Source of the DNA: Ignavibacteriaceae bacterium
Lineage (GTDB): Bacteria > Bacteroidota > Ignavibacteria > Ignavibacteriales > Ignavibacteriaceae
DNA: 55,435 nt
Direction of reading: 5' to 3'
NCBI GenBank assembly: GCA_013042995.1
Contig: JABDPB010000016.1
Coordinates: 1-55,435 of the forward strand
In this document: one piece after another, positions 1 through 7,701 of the stretch
How the letters are laid out: each line of letters opens with the position of its first letter
Position numbering within the stretch: position 1 is the stretch's first letter
Notes under the pieces: generated by a model
The model's input: the letters and a program-made list of their open reading frames with translations, nothing else
What the model was told of the DNA's origin: nothing
Databases searched by the model: none
Program-made: the position numbers and the translations under genes

Positions 1-114
1 ACCATTGAAGGTGAAAACCCTGCAGTAAATGCTAATTTTGGAAGAGGAAACAGGTCCTTTGGATTTTCAAGGGGTAAAAGAAGGTATGGAAGAAAATCCT
101 TTGGCGCCAGGTAA
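1..114 (+). CDS. C-terminal end of an R/G/K-rich protein (5' partial)
   Basis: An open frame runs in from the left edge and stops with TAA at 112-114, leaving 37 residues of the C-terminus. The tail is rich in Arg, Lys, Gly and Phe (GRGNRSFGFSRGKRRYGR), the composition of disordered nucleic-acid-binding tails such as those on DEAD-box RNA helicases or cold-shock RNA-binding proteins. The catalytic or folded part lies outside the window, so the family cannot be named. A DEAD-box helicase is one reasonable guess, given the RNA-binding proteins at about 10 kb, but nothing in the visible part proves it. Confidence 0.55.
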   Translation, partial: TIEGENPAVNANFGRGNRSFGFSRGKRRYGRKSFGAR

Positions 115-172
115 TACTCTAGTTTGATAAGCAGCGCTGAACCTATTAACAAGTATTTTACGGATTAGTTTT

Positions 173-292
173 CTAAGTTAAACCTTTTTTGGTTTTTTCA
201 GCCTGCTTTGCTCTTTTAGCCGCTTTCTTTTCCTGCTTTGATTTCTGCGGTTTCTTCTTATCTGATTTTTTAGCGTTCTGACCTTTGCTCAT
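173..292 (-). CDS. Small Lys-rich basic protein (39 aa)
   Basis: A 39-codon frame opens with ATG at 290-292 and ends at TAG 173-175. A GGAG Shine-Dalgarno sequence sits about 7 nt upstream (CCGGAGAATGTAAATG). The product begins MSKGQNAKKSDKKK and is nearly half Lys and Arg, with no hydrophobic segment, so a cytoplasmic nucleic-acid- or ribosome-associated role is possible. Small proteins starting MSKGQN followed by Lys/Ala-rich sequence are, from memory, found in Bacteroidota, but their function is not known to me. It faces the basic-tailed protein at 1-114, with about 58 nt between the two stops. The good RBS and the sustained composition support a real gene; Lys-rich frames can also arise by chance in AT-rich DNA. 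Confidence 0.6.
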   Translation of the reverse strand: MSKGQNAKKSDKKKPQKSKQEKKAAKRAKQAEKTKKGLT

Positions 293-334
293 TTACATTC
301 TCCGGTTTAATTAAAATTATTACTTACAATATAT

Positions 335-1288
335 TTATTTCTTCAAAAATTCTCTTATCAACGCAAAAAGTTTTGAGGGTTCTTCTACCTGAGGATTGTG
401 TCCGCTTTCTTCAAACATAACAAATTCAGCCTGCGGACAGTACATTTTGTACTCCACCATCATACGCGGAACAGCAACGCGGTCATAGCGTCCACCATAA
501 ATAAGTATGGGCAAATCTAAATCTTTTAAATCATTTCTGTAGTCAAATTTCCCAATATCACTTGTAAGTTCAAAGTCTCCGTCCCTGCCAACCATCTGGT
601 AATACAGTTTTCTGTTACTAAAATATGGATAAGTCCTTTTTCTTCCGCTCGGTTTAAATTTTTCAGGGTTGTATGCGTATAAAAATCCGTAAGGCACACG
701 CCCGTAAATTTCGTAATGCACCTTATCGCTGGAAACAGCGCCCTGCTCTCTTACTTTCATCAGATCTTCCCATACTTCGGGGTAATTAGTTTTTATTTCG
801 TGATTGGAATTATCGCAATTCTCCTGCCACATTAAATAACTGTGGAATGAATTTGCAACTATCAGGTGAGAAACATTTTCGGGATACTTAAATGCGTAGC
901 CCTGTGCAACTACTCCGCCGTAAGAATGCCCAAGAATACTAATTTTTTCAAAGCCCATCGCCTTGCGTAAACCTTCAAGATCTTCAATATCTCTTTCAAT
1001 AGTATATTCAGTAACACTTTTAGCTGTATCGGATTTTCCCCTTCCAAAAGCATCATAATAAACCAAAGTGTTTGTTGTTGATAGCGAATCGAATCTTCTT
1101 AAACCGTAGTGTGTACCGCCCGGACCGCCTGCAATAAAAAATAATGGTTCGCCTTCACCAAAGCTCACCGTCCAGAGCTTTGCACCATTTATTTCATAAT
1201 ATTTTCCATCTGTTTCGCTATCGGGGAATTGCGCATAAACAGTTATGTTAATGATTATAATAAAAAGAATTGTTAATCGAGTTTTCAT
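335..1288 (-). CDS. Exported alpha/beta hydrolase, proline-iminopeptidase-like (S33)
   Basis: The 317-residue protein starts with a Sec signal peptide ending near residue 20 (VYAQ), so it should act in the periplasm or at the surface. GGPGG at 54-58 matches the oxyanion-side motif of S33 proline iminopeptidases. The nucleophile elbow GHSYGG places Ser at about 122; the matching acid and base are Asp about 269 (GGRYDRVAVP) and His about 297 (ESGHNPQ). All three triad positions are present, so it should be an active hydrolase that releases N-terminal residues from peptides or cleaves esters or amides. It is the last gene of a minus-strand group with the TlpA-like gene 16 nt upstream. The substrate cannot be read from sequence. 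Confidence 0.85.
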   Translation of the reverse strand: MKTRLTILFIIIINITVYAQFPDSETDGKYYEINGAKLWTVSFGEGEPLFFIAGGPGGTHYGLRRFDSLSTTNTLVYYDAFGRGKSDTAKSVTEYTIERDIEDLEGLRKAMGFEKISILGHSYGGVVAQGYAFKYPENVSHLIVANSFHSYLMWQENCDNSNHEIKTNYPEVWEDLMKVREQGAVSSDKVHYEIYGRVPYGFLYAYNPEKFKPSGRKRTYPYFSNRKLYYQMVGRDGDFELTSDIGKFDYRNDLKDLDLPILIYGGRYDRVAVPRMMVEYKMYCPQAEFVMFEESGHNPQVEEPSKLFALIREFLKK

Positions 1289-1304
1289 AAATCACCTGAG
1301 AGAA

Positions 1305-1865
1305 TTATTGTATCCATTTTGCCTTTAATAGTGTTTTTATTTCCTGTTCCAACCTTCCGGCCCACACTTCACTATATCCATAACTGTTGCGGATTACTTT
1401 TACTTTACCACTCCTGCTAATCAGAATTTCAACCGGAAGCCCTTCTACGTTTTTAATAGATGGAAAAACTTTTTCAAAATTTTTGGGGGTTCCACCATCC
1501 AAAACAAGATAATTAATCTTTTGTTCTTCTATAAACTTAAGCAGCCATTCGTGTCTAAGCTCTGCTTTTACGTCTGTCTCAAATGCAATAGCAGCAATAA
1601 CAAGTCCATCGTTCAAATATTTATTATGAATATTAATCAATGTGGGTATTTCTGAAATACAGGGCGGGCACCATGTTCCCCAAAGAGTTATATAAATAAC
1701 TTTGCTGTTAAATATTGAATCGGTTGAGGTAACAGTATTGCCGTAAAGATCACTTATTTCAAATTCAAGTTTCTCACCTTCAATAAATGGCTCATCGCTT
1801 TGTGCGTAAATACAAAGATTGAAAGTTAGATTTATAAACAGAATGTATATAGGACTCATTTTCAT
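1305..1865 (-). CDS. TlpA/ResA-like thioredoxin-fold protein, exported
   Basis: A short hydrophobic signal segment (about residues 5-20, ending IYAQ) is followed by a thioredoxin fold with the active site WGTWCPPC (Cys 66 and Cys 69 counted from the ATG at 1863-1865). CPPC and the context ..YITLWGTWCPPC..EIPTL are typical of TlpA/ResA-type thiol-disulfide oxidoreductases that reduce disulfides in the periplasm, for example during cytochrome c maturation or envelope redox repair. The frame can also open at a TTG (1872-1874) three codons upstream, or at an ATG two codons further in. I prefer ATG 1865 because a signal peptide follows directly. It begins about 10 nt after the stop of the TMEM175-like gene, consistent with co-transcription. 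Confidence 0.85.
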   Translation of the reverse strand: MKMSPIYILFINLTFNLCIYAQSDEPFIEGEKLEFEISDLYGNTVTSTDSIFNSKVIYITLWGTWCPPCISEIPTLINIHNKYLNDGLVIAAIAFETDVKAELRHEWLLKFIEEQKINYLVLDGGTPKNFEKVFPSIKNVEGLPVEILISRSGKVKVIRNSYGYSEVWAGRLEQEIKTLLKAKWIQ

Positions 1866-1875
1866 AATATTCAAA

Positions 1876-2577
1876 CTATTGTTTATTACTAGCTTTCTTA
1901 AGCCATCTTTGGTTGATCACGAATACAATTCCCGTTAATGAATATAACATTCCCGAGACAACGCTTGCCATTGTAACATCAATGTTCATAAATACAAGCA
2001 CAAAACAGATAGAGATAATCGGAACAAAACAAAGATGCGTGTAAAGTCTTTTAAAGTAGCGGGTAATGTTATACTCTTCATCGCTTAAACCAGTTTCATT
2101 CTTCATCCTTATTGCGTGTTTGTAGAAACGGGAGAAAACAAATAAAATTCCCAATGCACCAACTCCGTAATAAACCATCAGCCAGGGAACCTGTATGCCT
2201 TCAATCATAGTGTTAAATACATTTTCGGTTCCAAAGAAAACAAAACTAATAAACCTGATCAGAAACAAAGAGAGAAACTTAAGAGGAAAGATGAAAATCA
2301 AAACAATAAATAGAAGCGCAGTGTTCCAAATAAGTATGGTTCTGTCATCCAATGCGTACCGCCGGAAAAATAAACGGTGCTGCTGCCATATAATAAACAA
2401 TGGAATAATAGTAATGGCAAAAGCAATCAGCTCATCTGAGAGTTCGAGTATGCGTGAAAAAGTTTTCGGCACCTCCAGTGAGATCATAAGCAGTGTAATA
2501 GAGAAAGCAAATACTGCATCACTGAAGTTTTCTAACCTTGAAGGACTTTCGTTTCTGATTTTAAATTTGTTCTGCAT
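1876..2577 (-). CDS. TMEM175/DUF1211-family membrane protein (putative K+ channel)
   Basis: The 233-residue protein carries the family hallmark RLENFSDAVFAFSITLL near its N-terminus. The FSD triplet (residues 18-20) at the start of TM1 is the signature of the prokaryotic TMEM175 family. Several more hydrophobic segments follow (about 45-65, 80-105, 130-150, 180-225), in line with the six-helix bacterial form. Characterised members conduct K+ as tetramers; activity here is inferred only. It leads a minus-strand group with the TlpA-like and S33 hydrolase genes. No shared pathway is obvious, so the grouping may be only transcriptional. Confidence 0.88.
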   Translation of the reverse strand: MQNKFKIRNESPSRLENFSDAVFAFSITLLMISLEVPKTFSRILELSDELIAFAITIIPLFIIWQQHRLFFRRYALDDRTILIWNTALLFIVLIFIFPLKFLSLFLIRFISFVFFGTENVFNTMIEGIQVPWLMVYYGVGALGILFVFSRFYKHAIRMKNETGLSDEEYNITRYFKRLYTHLCFVPIISICFVLVFMNIDVTMASVVSGMLYSLTGIVFVINQRWLKKASNKQ

Positions 2578-2758
2578 GGCTGGAATTTTTTGGGGGAAAG
2601 ATAATGCTTTTTGTTAAAAACTCACTTAGATACTTCACCAGCAAGTCTGAGGCTAGTGCAAACTCAGTTAATCTCAGTGAGGCAGGATTTGGGTAAATTG
2701 TTAGTTATAAGCCCGTTTATCCACTTTTCTTTATTCAACCAAAAAAATCAAGATCTCG

Positions 2759-2800
2759 TTATCACTTTCAACTGTTTTTACTGCGTTTAATAATAGAGGC
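2759..2800 (+). promoter_or_regulatory. Bipartite promoter-like block, copy A (candidate ECF promoter)
   Basis: TTATCACTTTCA (2759-2770), 10 variable bases, then CTGCGTTTAATAATAGA (2781-2797). The same two blocks with the same 10-nt spacer occur at 7506-7544, upstream of the other lipoprotein gene. The spacer differs while the two blocks are identical, which is what a two-element promoter under constraint looks like. It lies about 37 nt before the start codon of the lipoprotein gene at 2834, which has an AAAGGAG ribosome site. The pattern does not match the Bacteroidota housekeeping form (TAnnTTTG). I infer recognition by the ECF sigma factor at 6871-7440; no direct evidence is available. Confidence 0.65.
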
Positions 2801-2833
2801 ACAAATTTTTATTAAACACAAAGGAGCTACTAA

Positions 2834-3244
2834 ATGAAGAACTTAATCAAGCTTGTTTTTACAATGATTTTTGCAACATTTTTATTAACAGCCTGCTCAG
2901 ACGATCCTGTATCACCTGAAGTGCAGAATATTTCTGGAAAGTGGGATGGTATTATAAATCATCCTGGATATGACAGTGGAACAATTTCTCTGAATATTCT
3001 AGAGAACAGCAATAATCTCTCAGGCACATTTACAATGAGGCTTGTTAAAAATAATGGTGTTCAAAATTATTCTGGTACAATTGCAGGCGCCAAAACCAAT
3101 GATAAAACTTACAGTCTCTCTCTCATTGGTTCAAATTTTACATGGATCTCTTCACTTGATTTAAATTCATCCACGTTGAGTGGTGATTGGGAATCGACAA
3201 GCAGAGGTAATATCTCGGGAACATTATCAGTTCAAAAAAATTAA
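2834..3244 (+). CDS. Small lipoprotein, beta-rich (136 aa)
   Basis: The protein begins with a lipoprotein signal peptide ending in the lipobox LTAC (Cys 21), followed by Ser-Asp-Asp. The mature part (about 115 residues) is a series of short alternating strands with repeated G-T/S patterns (ISGKWDG, LSGTFTM, YSGTIAG, LSGDWES, ISGTLSV), suggesting a small beta barrel of calycin/lipocalin type. No catalytic motif is visible and I do not recognise the family. It has a strong SD (AAAGGAG, 7 nt before ATG) and lies just downstream of promoter-like block A. The C2-like lipoprotein gene follows after 34 nt, so the two probably form one transcript. Confidence 0.85.
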   Translation: MKNLIKLVFTMIFATFLLTACSDDPVSPEVQNISGKWDGIINHPGYDSGTISLNILENSNNLSGTFTMRLVKNNGVQNYSGTIAGAKTNDKTYSLSLIGSNFTWISSLDLNSSTLSGDWESTSRGNISGTLSVQKN

Positions 3245-3278
3245 CAAAATAATAAACTAACATTAAAAGGAATTGAAA

Positions 3279-3848
3279 ATGAAAAATTTACTAAAACTAA
3301 TATTTCTAACTATTGCTGCAACAATCTTATTTACTGCCTGCAGTACAGAAGATAACCCTACTGCACCAACTGATCCAGGAATTGGCGGCGGAGATCCTGA
3401 TCCGATAGTAATAAAAACTCCGAGATATATGCACATTGAGAGTATATCTGTAACCCGTTTTCCAAAGAACAAATCAAATGGTGATACGTGGGACTGGAAT
3501 CCAGTTTCATCAAAAGAAAGAAAACCGGATATCGAAGTAGTCCTGCAAAGATCAGGTAACTATTTTCCAGCATTCTGGTCTGATCAAAGAAAGAATGCAA
3601 CGTATACAAATACATATGTTTTTACAAAACCTGCTTCAGAGCACGATGGAGAACTTCCGCATGATGTACCTTATTCACAGACCTGGAAAGTAAGTCTTAT
3701 TGATAATGATTTCGGTGGTAACGATCAAATGGGCTCGGTAACAGTTAAGCCTTCTTCAATTTATAATGATGATAACGCTACTAACTTTAACAAAACTCTA
3801 TCCAGAGGAGATCTAAAGATTAAAGTCAGAGGAGCATGGATATATTAA
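3279..3848 (+). CDS. C2-like domain lipoprotein, paralog 1
   Basis: Start ATG 3279 is chosen over the in-frame TTG at 3273 because AAAAGG lies at the right distance and MKNLLKLIF begins a clean lipoprotein signal with lipobox FTAC. A Pro/Gly/Asp linker (about residues 25-45) leads to a 140-residue domain. Its features recall a C2 fold: WKVSLIDNDFGGNDQMGSV has the D-x-D and later Asp residues of Ca2+-binding loops, and a preceding strand reads PDIEVVL. The sequence ends in a beta strand (LKIKVRGAWIY). It is clearly paralogous to the lipoprotein at 7702-8277, sharing TRFP.NKSNGD, VFTKP, MGSV and YNDDNATN. C2 assignment and Ca2+ binding are inferences; a role at the envelope surface fits the anchor. 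Confidence 0.85.
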   Translation: MKNLLKLIFLTIAATILFTACSTEDNPTAPTDPGIGGGDPDPIVIKTPRYMHIESISVTRFPKNKSNGDTWDWNPVSSKERKPDIEVVLQRSGNYFPAFWSDQRKNATYTNTYVFTKPASEHDGELPHDVPYSQTWKVSLIDNDFGGNDQMGSVTVKPSSIYNDDNATNFNKTLSRGDLKIKVRGAWIY

Positions 3849-3855
3849 AACTTCA

Positions 3856-3882
3856 GGATGTCACGGCAGTGTCGTGGCATCC
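3856..3882 (-). terminator. Hairpin at kinase stop / convergent junction
   Basis: GGATGTCACG (3856-3865) pairs with CGTGGCATCC (3873-3882) as a 10-bp stem with one G-T pair and a 7-nt loop. The arm at 3873-3882 lies inside the last codons of the kinase gene. On the minus strand the stem is followed by a short TTTTAATATA run. It sits between the convergent lipoprotein and kinase genes and probably terminates the sigma/kinase transcript. Confidence 0.5.
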
Positions 3883-6833
3883 AATTGGTCTGCATCATTT
3901 TTGCGAAGCTTTTGCCTATATTTCTGTGCAATATTCTTTTTACCCATAAGCTCATAATTTTTAATCAACATTTTAACTGAGCTTATCGTTAACCTGTCGT
4001 CCTTTCCTCTTTTATCCAGCAGATTATCATAAGCCTTTAATAAAATATTTTCAGCCTCTTCATACCTACCTTCTCTTGAATAACACTTGCCCAGTATACT
4101 TTCGGCATAAGAAATATTCCAGTGATCTGCAGGAAGTTTGTTTTGATATATTTCAAGTCCAATGATTATTTTTTCTTCTGCTTCCTCAAAATTTTTTATT
4201 CCAATTAGAGCATTGCCCAAACCAAGAAATGCATTTGCTGTTTGCGGATGATCTTCACCAAGCATTTTGATCCGCATGGAAAGTGATTTTCTATACTGTT
4301 CAACTGCTTCTTTATACTTTTTCTTACTGGTCAGTAACGATGCATAAATGTTCATGCTTGTAACTGCACTTGGATGATTTTCACCAAGTAATTTAATTCT
4401 CATATCCAAAGCGGACTTTAAAAGTGGTTCTGCAAGCTGGTATTTTCTCCAGCGGTTATACATTACACCAAGGTTGCTGAGACTGGTTGCAACTTCTGGA
4501 TGTTCGTTCCCATATATTTTTTTGTTAAGATTTAATGATTCTATATACAGCTCTTCTGCTTTTTCATAATCACCCTTATCACTATAAATTCCTGCAAGGT
4601 TGTTCAAGTCCAGCGCAATGTAAGGATGTTCTTTACCCAAAAGTTTTTTATCGAACTCAAGTACTTCTGTATACAATTTTTCGGCAGCTTTCAAATCACC
4701 CATTAGTGCTGTATTGGAGGCAAGATTATATAGATCAGTGGAAACAACGGGATGAAGATTGCCAAACAGTTTTTTATCAATTTCCAGAGTTTCGTTAAAT
4801 AGTTCAGAAGCCTTACCATATTCACCCATCTGCTGAAGAAGAAATGCTAAATTGCCTAATGTCTCGGTTACTGAAGGATGAATTTTAGTATAATTCTCCT
4901 CTTTAATCCGAAGCGACTCTTCAAATAATTTCTTCGCTTCATCATATTCCCCTATATCAACTTTAAGCTGTGCAAGATTATTTAATGATTGAGCAAGTTC
5001 CCGACTCTTAGGTGACAATAATTTCTTTCGTATTGATAAAGAATTCTCAAGTAGTTTTTCAGACTCGCTATACATGCCCTCCTCGCGGAAAACCATTGCC
5101 AGGTCATTCATACTTTCAGCAGCTTCCAAACTTTCTTCTCCAAATATGTTTTTTCTTTTCTCTAATGCATTGTTAAATTTTTCGATCGCTGCCTCATAAT
5201 TTCCCATCGCAAAACTCAAGCCAGCAAGATCGTTTAAACTTTTTACAGCTTCAGGACTATTGCTCCCCAGCAGAGAATCATTAATTGAATAAGATCTTTG
5301 CATCAGTACCTTCGCATTATCATAAAGCCCCAGACTCGTATAAACACCTCCAGTTACGCCCAGCATATTTGCAAGCACCTCCGGTTGATCTGACAATTCA
5401 CTCTCAATTCGTCTAACTCCAATATCAAGTAATTCTCTTGCAGTAATACTTTCGCCTTTTGATTGTTCAGGATCGGAAACCTGGAATATTCCCGCAAGAA
5501 ATTCAGAAACTCTTTTTGATTTTTCTGCTTCCAGTTGTGCGCGGTCTCGTTCTTCCGCAAGCTGAATTGTATAGAATACGGTTACAAGTGCTATTATCAT
5601 AACTGCGATAGATGTTACAACAACTCCAACTTTGTGTCTCCGAATAAACTTTTTGGTTATATAGCTAGCAGTACTTTTTCGTGCTGTTACCGGCAACCCG
5701 TTAAGATGGTTATCAATATCGTTTATGAATTGAGCAATTGAGCTGTATCTGCGTTCAGGTTCTTTTCTAATTGCCATCAGGCATATATTATCCAAATCAC
5801 CCGCAATTCTTTTTTTCAATTTAGGAAAGGTAGTTTTTCTATTACGTGAGATAATATCGGGAGAAACTTTTTGTTTACCTTCAGAAACCGATGTAAATAT
5901 TTTAGTAATCATTGTGCTAGGCTTCTGCGGCTCGGTAAGGCAAATTATTCTTTCCATTTCAAGCGCTGAAGCCGAAGCAATTTCGTATGGCGGACAGCCG
6001 GTAAGTAGTTGATATAAAATTAATCCCAGAGAGTAAATGTCTGTAGCTGTGCTTACAGTCTCTCCTCTCACCTGCTCAGGAGAAGCATATTCCGGGGTCA
6101 TCACTCTCATTCCTGTGCGTGTTAAAAACTTTTCCTCATTGTCTTCCTCAAAAACTTTTGCAATTCCAAAATCTAACAACTTAACAGTTCCATCATCCTG
6201 CACAAGAATGTTACTTGGTTTTATATCTCTATGAATAACAAGGTTTTGATGTGCATATAAAACTGCTTTACAGACTTTTTTAAAGAGTTCAAGTCTTTCC
6301 TCGATGTTTAAATTTTTATCGTCACAATATTCTGTGATCGGCTTACCCTCAACAAATTCCATCGTAAAGTACGGAAGACTTAATTCTGAAATTCCACCAT
6401 CTAAAAGTCGTGCAATGTTTGGATGCTGAAGCCGTGCAAGTATTTGTCTTTCTTCTTCAAACCTTGAAATTATTTCATGAGAATTCATTCCCGGCTTCAC
6501 AACTTTAAGCGCGACTTTCTGCTCGAACACTCCATCAATTCTTTCCGCAAGGTAAACTGAACCCATTCCACCTGCACCAATTTGATTTACTGCACGGTAG
6601 CTGCCGAAAGTTTTTCCTTCAAGAGTTCCATCATCAACCGCAACGTAATCTGCTGCTGATCCTGAAAAAATACTGTGCTGCTTTTCATCAGCCGAAAGCA
6701 GAGAGAAAACTTCATTATAGAGTTCTTTATCATCGCCACATTCGTTCTTTAAAAAAGTTTCTCTTTCAGAAGGTTTTAGCTCAAGTGCCTTATCAAAGAG
6801 CGATTGTATTTTACTCCATCTTTCTGGGTTCAT
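3861..6833 (-). CDS. Transmembrane Ser/Thr protein kinase with TPR (kinesin-light-chain-like) tail
   Basis: The 990-residue protein has a Hanks-type kinase domain (about 79-380). It shows the Gly-rich loop GAGGMG (86-91), the ATP-anchoring Lys in VALK (110), catalytic HRDIKPSN (from 201), DFG (221-223) and PEYASPEQ (from 248), so it should be catalytically active. One membrane helix (about 402-424) separates it from a long C-terminal array of about ten TPR units of the kinesin-light-chain type (about 490-970; repeated ALxxxxxxLGxxHPxxA..LNNLA). The topology puts the kinase in the cytoplasm and the TPR array in the periplasm, where it could sense partners. The ECF sigma gene lies 37 nt upstream on the same strand. 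In the ECF43 group (EcfP-PpkT of Vibrio) such a kinase activates the sigma factor by phosphorylation, a plausible model here. Confidence 0.93.
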   Translation of the reverse strand: MNPERWSKIQSLFDKALELKPSERETFLKNECGDDKELYNEVFSLLSADEKQHSIFSGSAADYVAVDDGTLEGKTFGSYRAVNQIGAGGMGSVYLAERIDGVFEQKVALKVVKPGMNSHEIISRFEEERQILARLQHPNIARLLDGGISELSLPYFTMEFVEGKPITEYCDDKNLNIEERLELFKKVCKAVLYAHQNLVIHRDIKPSNILVQDDGTVKLLDFGIAKVFEEDNEEKFLTRTGMRVMTPEYASPEQVRGETVSTATDIYSLGLILYQLLTGCPPYEIASASALEMERIICLTEPQKPSTMITKIFTSVSEGKQKVSPDIISRNRKTTFPKLKKRIAGDLDNICLMAIRKEPERRYSSIAQFINDIDNHLNGLPVTARKSTASYITKKFIRRHKVGVVVTSIAVMIIALVTVFYTIQLAEERDRAQLEAEKSKRVSEFLAGIFQVSDPEQSKGESITARELLDIGVRRIESELSDQPEVLANMLGVTGGVYTSLGLYDNAKVLMQRSYSINDSLLGSNSPEAVKSLNDLAGLSFAMGNYEAAIEKFNNALEKRKNIFGEESLEAAESMNDLAMVFREEGMYSESEKLLENSLSIRKKLLSPKSRELAQSLNNLAQLKVDIGEYDEAKKLFEESLRIKEENYTKIHPSVTETLGNLAFLLQQMGEYGKASELFNETLEIDKKLFGNLHPVVSTDLYNLASNTALMGDLKAAEKLYTEVLEFDKKLLGKEHPYIALDLNNLAGIYSDKGDYEKAEELYIESLNLNKKIYGNEHPEVATSLSNLGVMYNRWRKYQLAEPLLKSALDMRIKLLGENHPSAVTSMNIYASLLTSKKKYKEAVEQYRKSLSMRIKMLGEDHPQTANAFLGLGNALIGIKNFEEAEEKIIIGLEIYQNKLPADHWNISYAESILGKCYSREGRYEEAENILLKAYDNLLDKRGKDDRLTISSVKMLIKNYELMGKKNIAQKYRQKLRKNDADQLDATTLP

Positions 6834-6870
6834 TAGTGTAATTCTAATTTTGATTTGAAGTGTGGTTGAT

Positions 6871-7440
6871 TTAAAGTTCCTGTTTGAGCTCCCTGCTCAG
6901 CCAGGCTTTAGCTAAACGGAAATCTCTTCGCACAGTTGGAACAGATACATTCAGTATTTCTGCAATCTCTTCGTGATTTAGTCCCACAAAAAACCAGTGC
7001 TCAATTATTTTAGATTGCCTTTCGTTTAGCTGTTCTAATTTCTTTAGCGCTTCGTCTAATGCAATCAACTCTTCCGGTCTTGACTCGCGTTTCATTTTAT
7101 CATCAACAAAGGTTGCCAGCGGTTCATTACCTCCGCGTTTCTGTGCAAGACGTGCATTTGCATAGTTAATCAAAATTCTTCTCATTGCTTGCGAGGCTAT
7201 TCCGAAAAAATGTGCGCGGTTTTGCCAAGTAATTTTATCCTGATTAACAAGTTTCATGTATGCTTCGTGTACAAGTGCAGTTGCATTTAAAGTATGATTT
7301 CTTCTCTCACCTCGAAGATGCATGTGCGCAAGTTGATGCATCTCTTTGTAGACCATCGGCATTAATACATTTACAACATTTGCATCGCCACTGCTCAGAT
7401 CGGATAGAAGCTGCGTTACCTCTTTTGAGTTACTTTCCAT
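6871..7440 (-). CDS. ECF-type RNA polymerase sigma factor (kinase-linked, TIGR02999-like)
   Basis: The 189-residue protein has the two-domain ECF plan. Region 2 contains HEAYMKLVNQDKITWQNRAHFFGIASQAMR, and region 4 (about 130-185) has a helix-turn-helix reading LNHEEIAEILNVSVPTVRRDF. The wording of region 2 (ATALVHEAYMKL, RAHFFGIASQAMRRIL) is characteristic of the ECF group usually encoded beside Ser/Thr kinases in Acidobacteria, Planctomycetes and relatives (TIGR02999 family). No anti-sigma factor gene is adjacent, and the kinase gene follows after 37 nt. Control by phosphorylation rather than by an anti-sigma factor is therefore the likely mode, as inferred from the family. Candidate target promoters are at 2759 and 7506. 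Confidence 0.92.
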   Translation of the reverse strand: MESNSKEVTQLLSDLSSGDANVVNVLMPMVYKEMHQLAHMHLRGERRNHTLNATALVHEAYMKLVNQDKITWQNRAHFFGIASQAMRRILINYANARLAQKRGGNEPLATFVDDKMKRESRPEELIALDEALKKLEQLNERQSKIIEHWFFVGLNHEEIAEILNVSVPTVRRDFRLAKAWLSRELKQEL

Positions 7441-7505
7441 AGTTCAAAAACTTTCTAAAAAAGCAAAAATCCACTAATTCTGCAAAAAAATTTTTCTGAA
7501 ATCCA

Positions 7506-7547
7506 TTATCACTTTCAGTAAAGTTTCCTGCGTTTAATAATAGAAGC
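7506..7547 (+). promoter_or_regulatory. Bipartite promoter-like block, copy B (candidate ECF promoter)
   Basis: TTATCACTTTCA (7506-7517) and CTGCGTTTAATAATAGA (7528-7544) are separated by 10 variable bases, exactly as at 2759-2797. A short GCA/A-rich extension (7546-7548) is also shared. It lies about 155 nt before the lipoprotein start at 7702, on the opposite strand to the sigma factor gene whose start is at 7440. No inverted copy facing the sigma gene was found between 7441 and 7505, so autoregulation through this motif is not supported. Confidence 0.65.
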
Positions 7548-7701
7548 AAAAACAATTCTTAATTCGGAAAAGACAAAAAAGCAGATAATTGAATTCAGTA
7601 GAAAGCAAAGTAGTAAATCAAGTTAATTATTACAAATCAACCATTTTAGAGGAAATATTATGAACGGAGTTAACTATAAACTAAAAACAAAGGAGTACAA
7701 A

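Noticed and set aside
2195-2617. 140-codon plus-strand frame over the TMEM175-like gene
   Set aside because: It is antisense to a gene with clear family motifs, has no recognisable domain and no ribosome site.
2617-2700. Imperfect inverted segments (CTCACT and AGTGAG) before promoter-like block A
   Set aside because: The arms are short and about 50 nt apart, with no consistent stem; chance is likely.
3263-3615. Minus-strand frames opposite the C2-like lipoprotein gene
   Set aside because: They are reverse-complement shadows of a gene that has a lipobox, an SD and a paralog.
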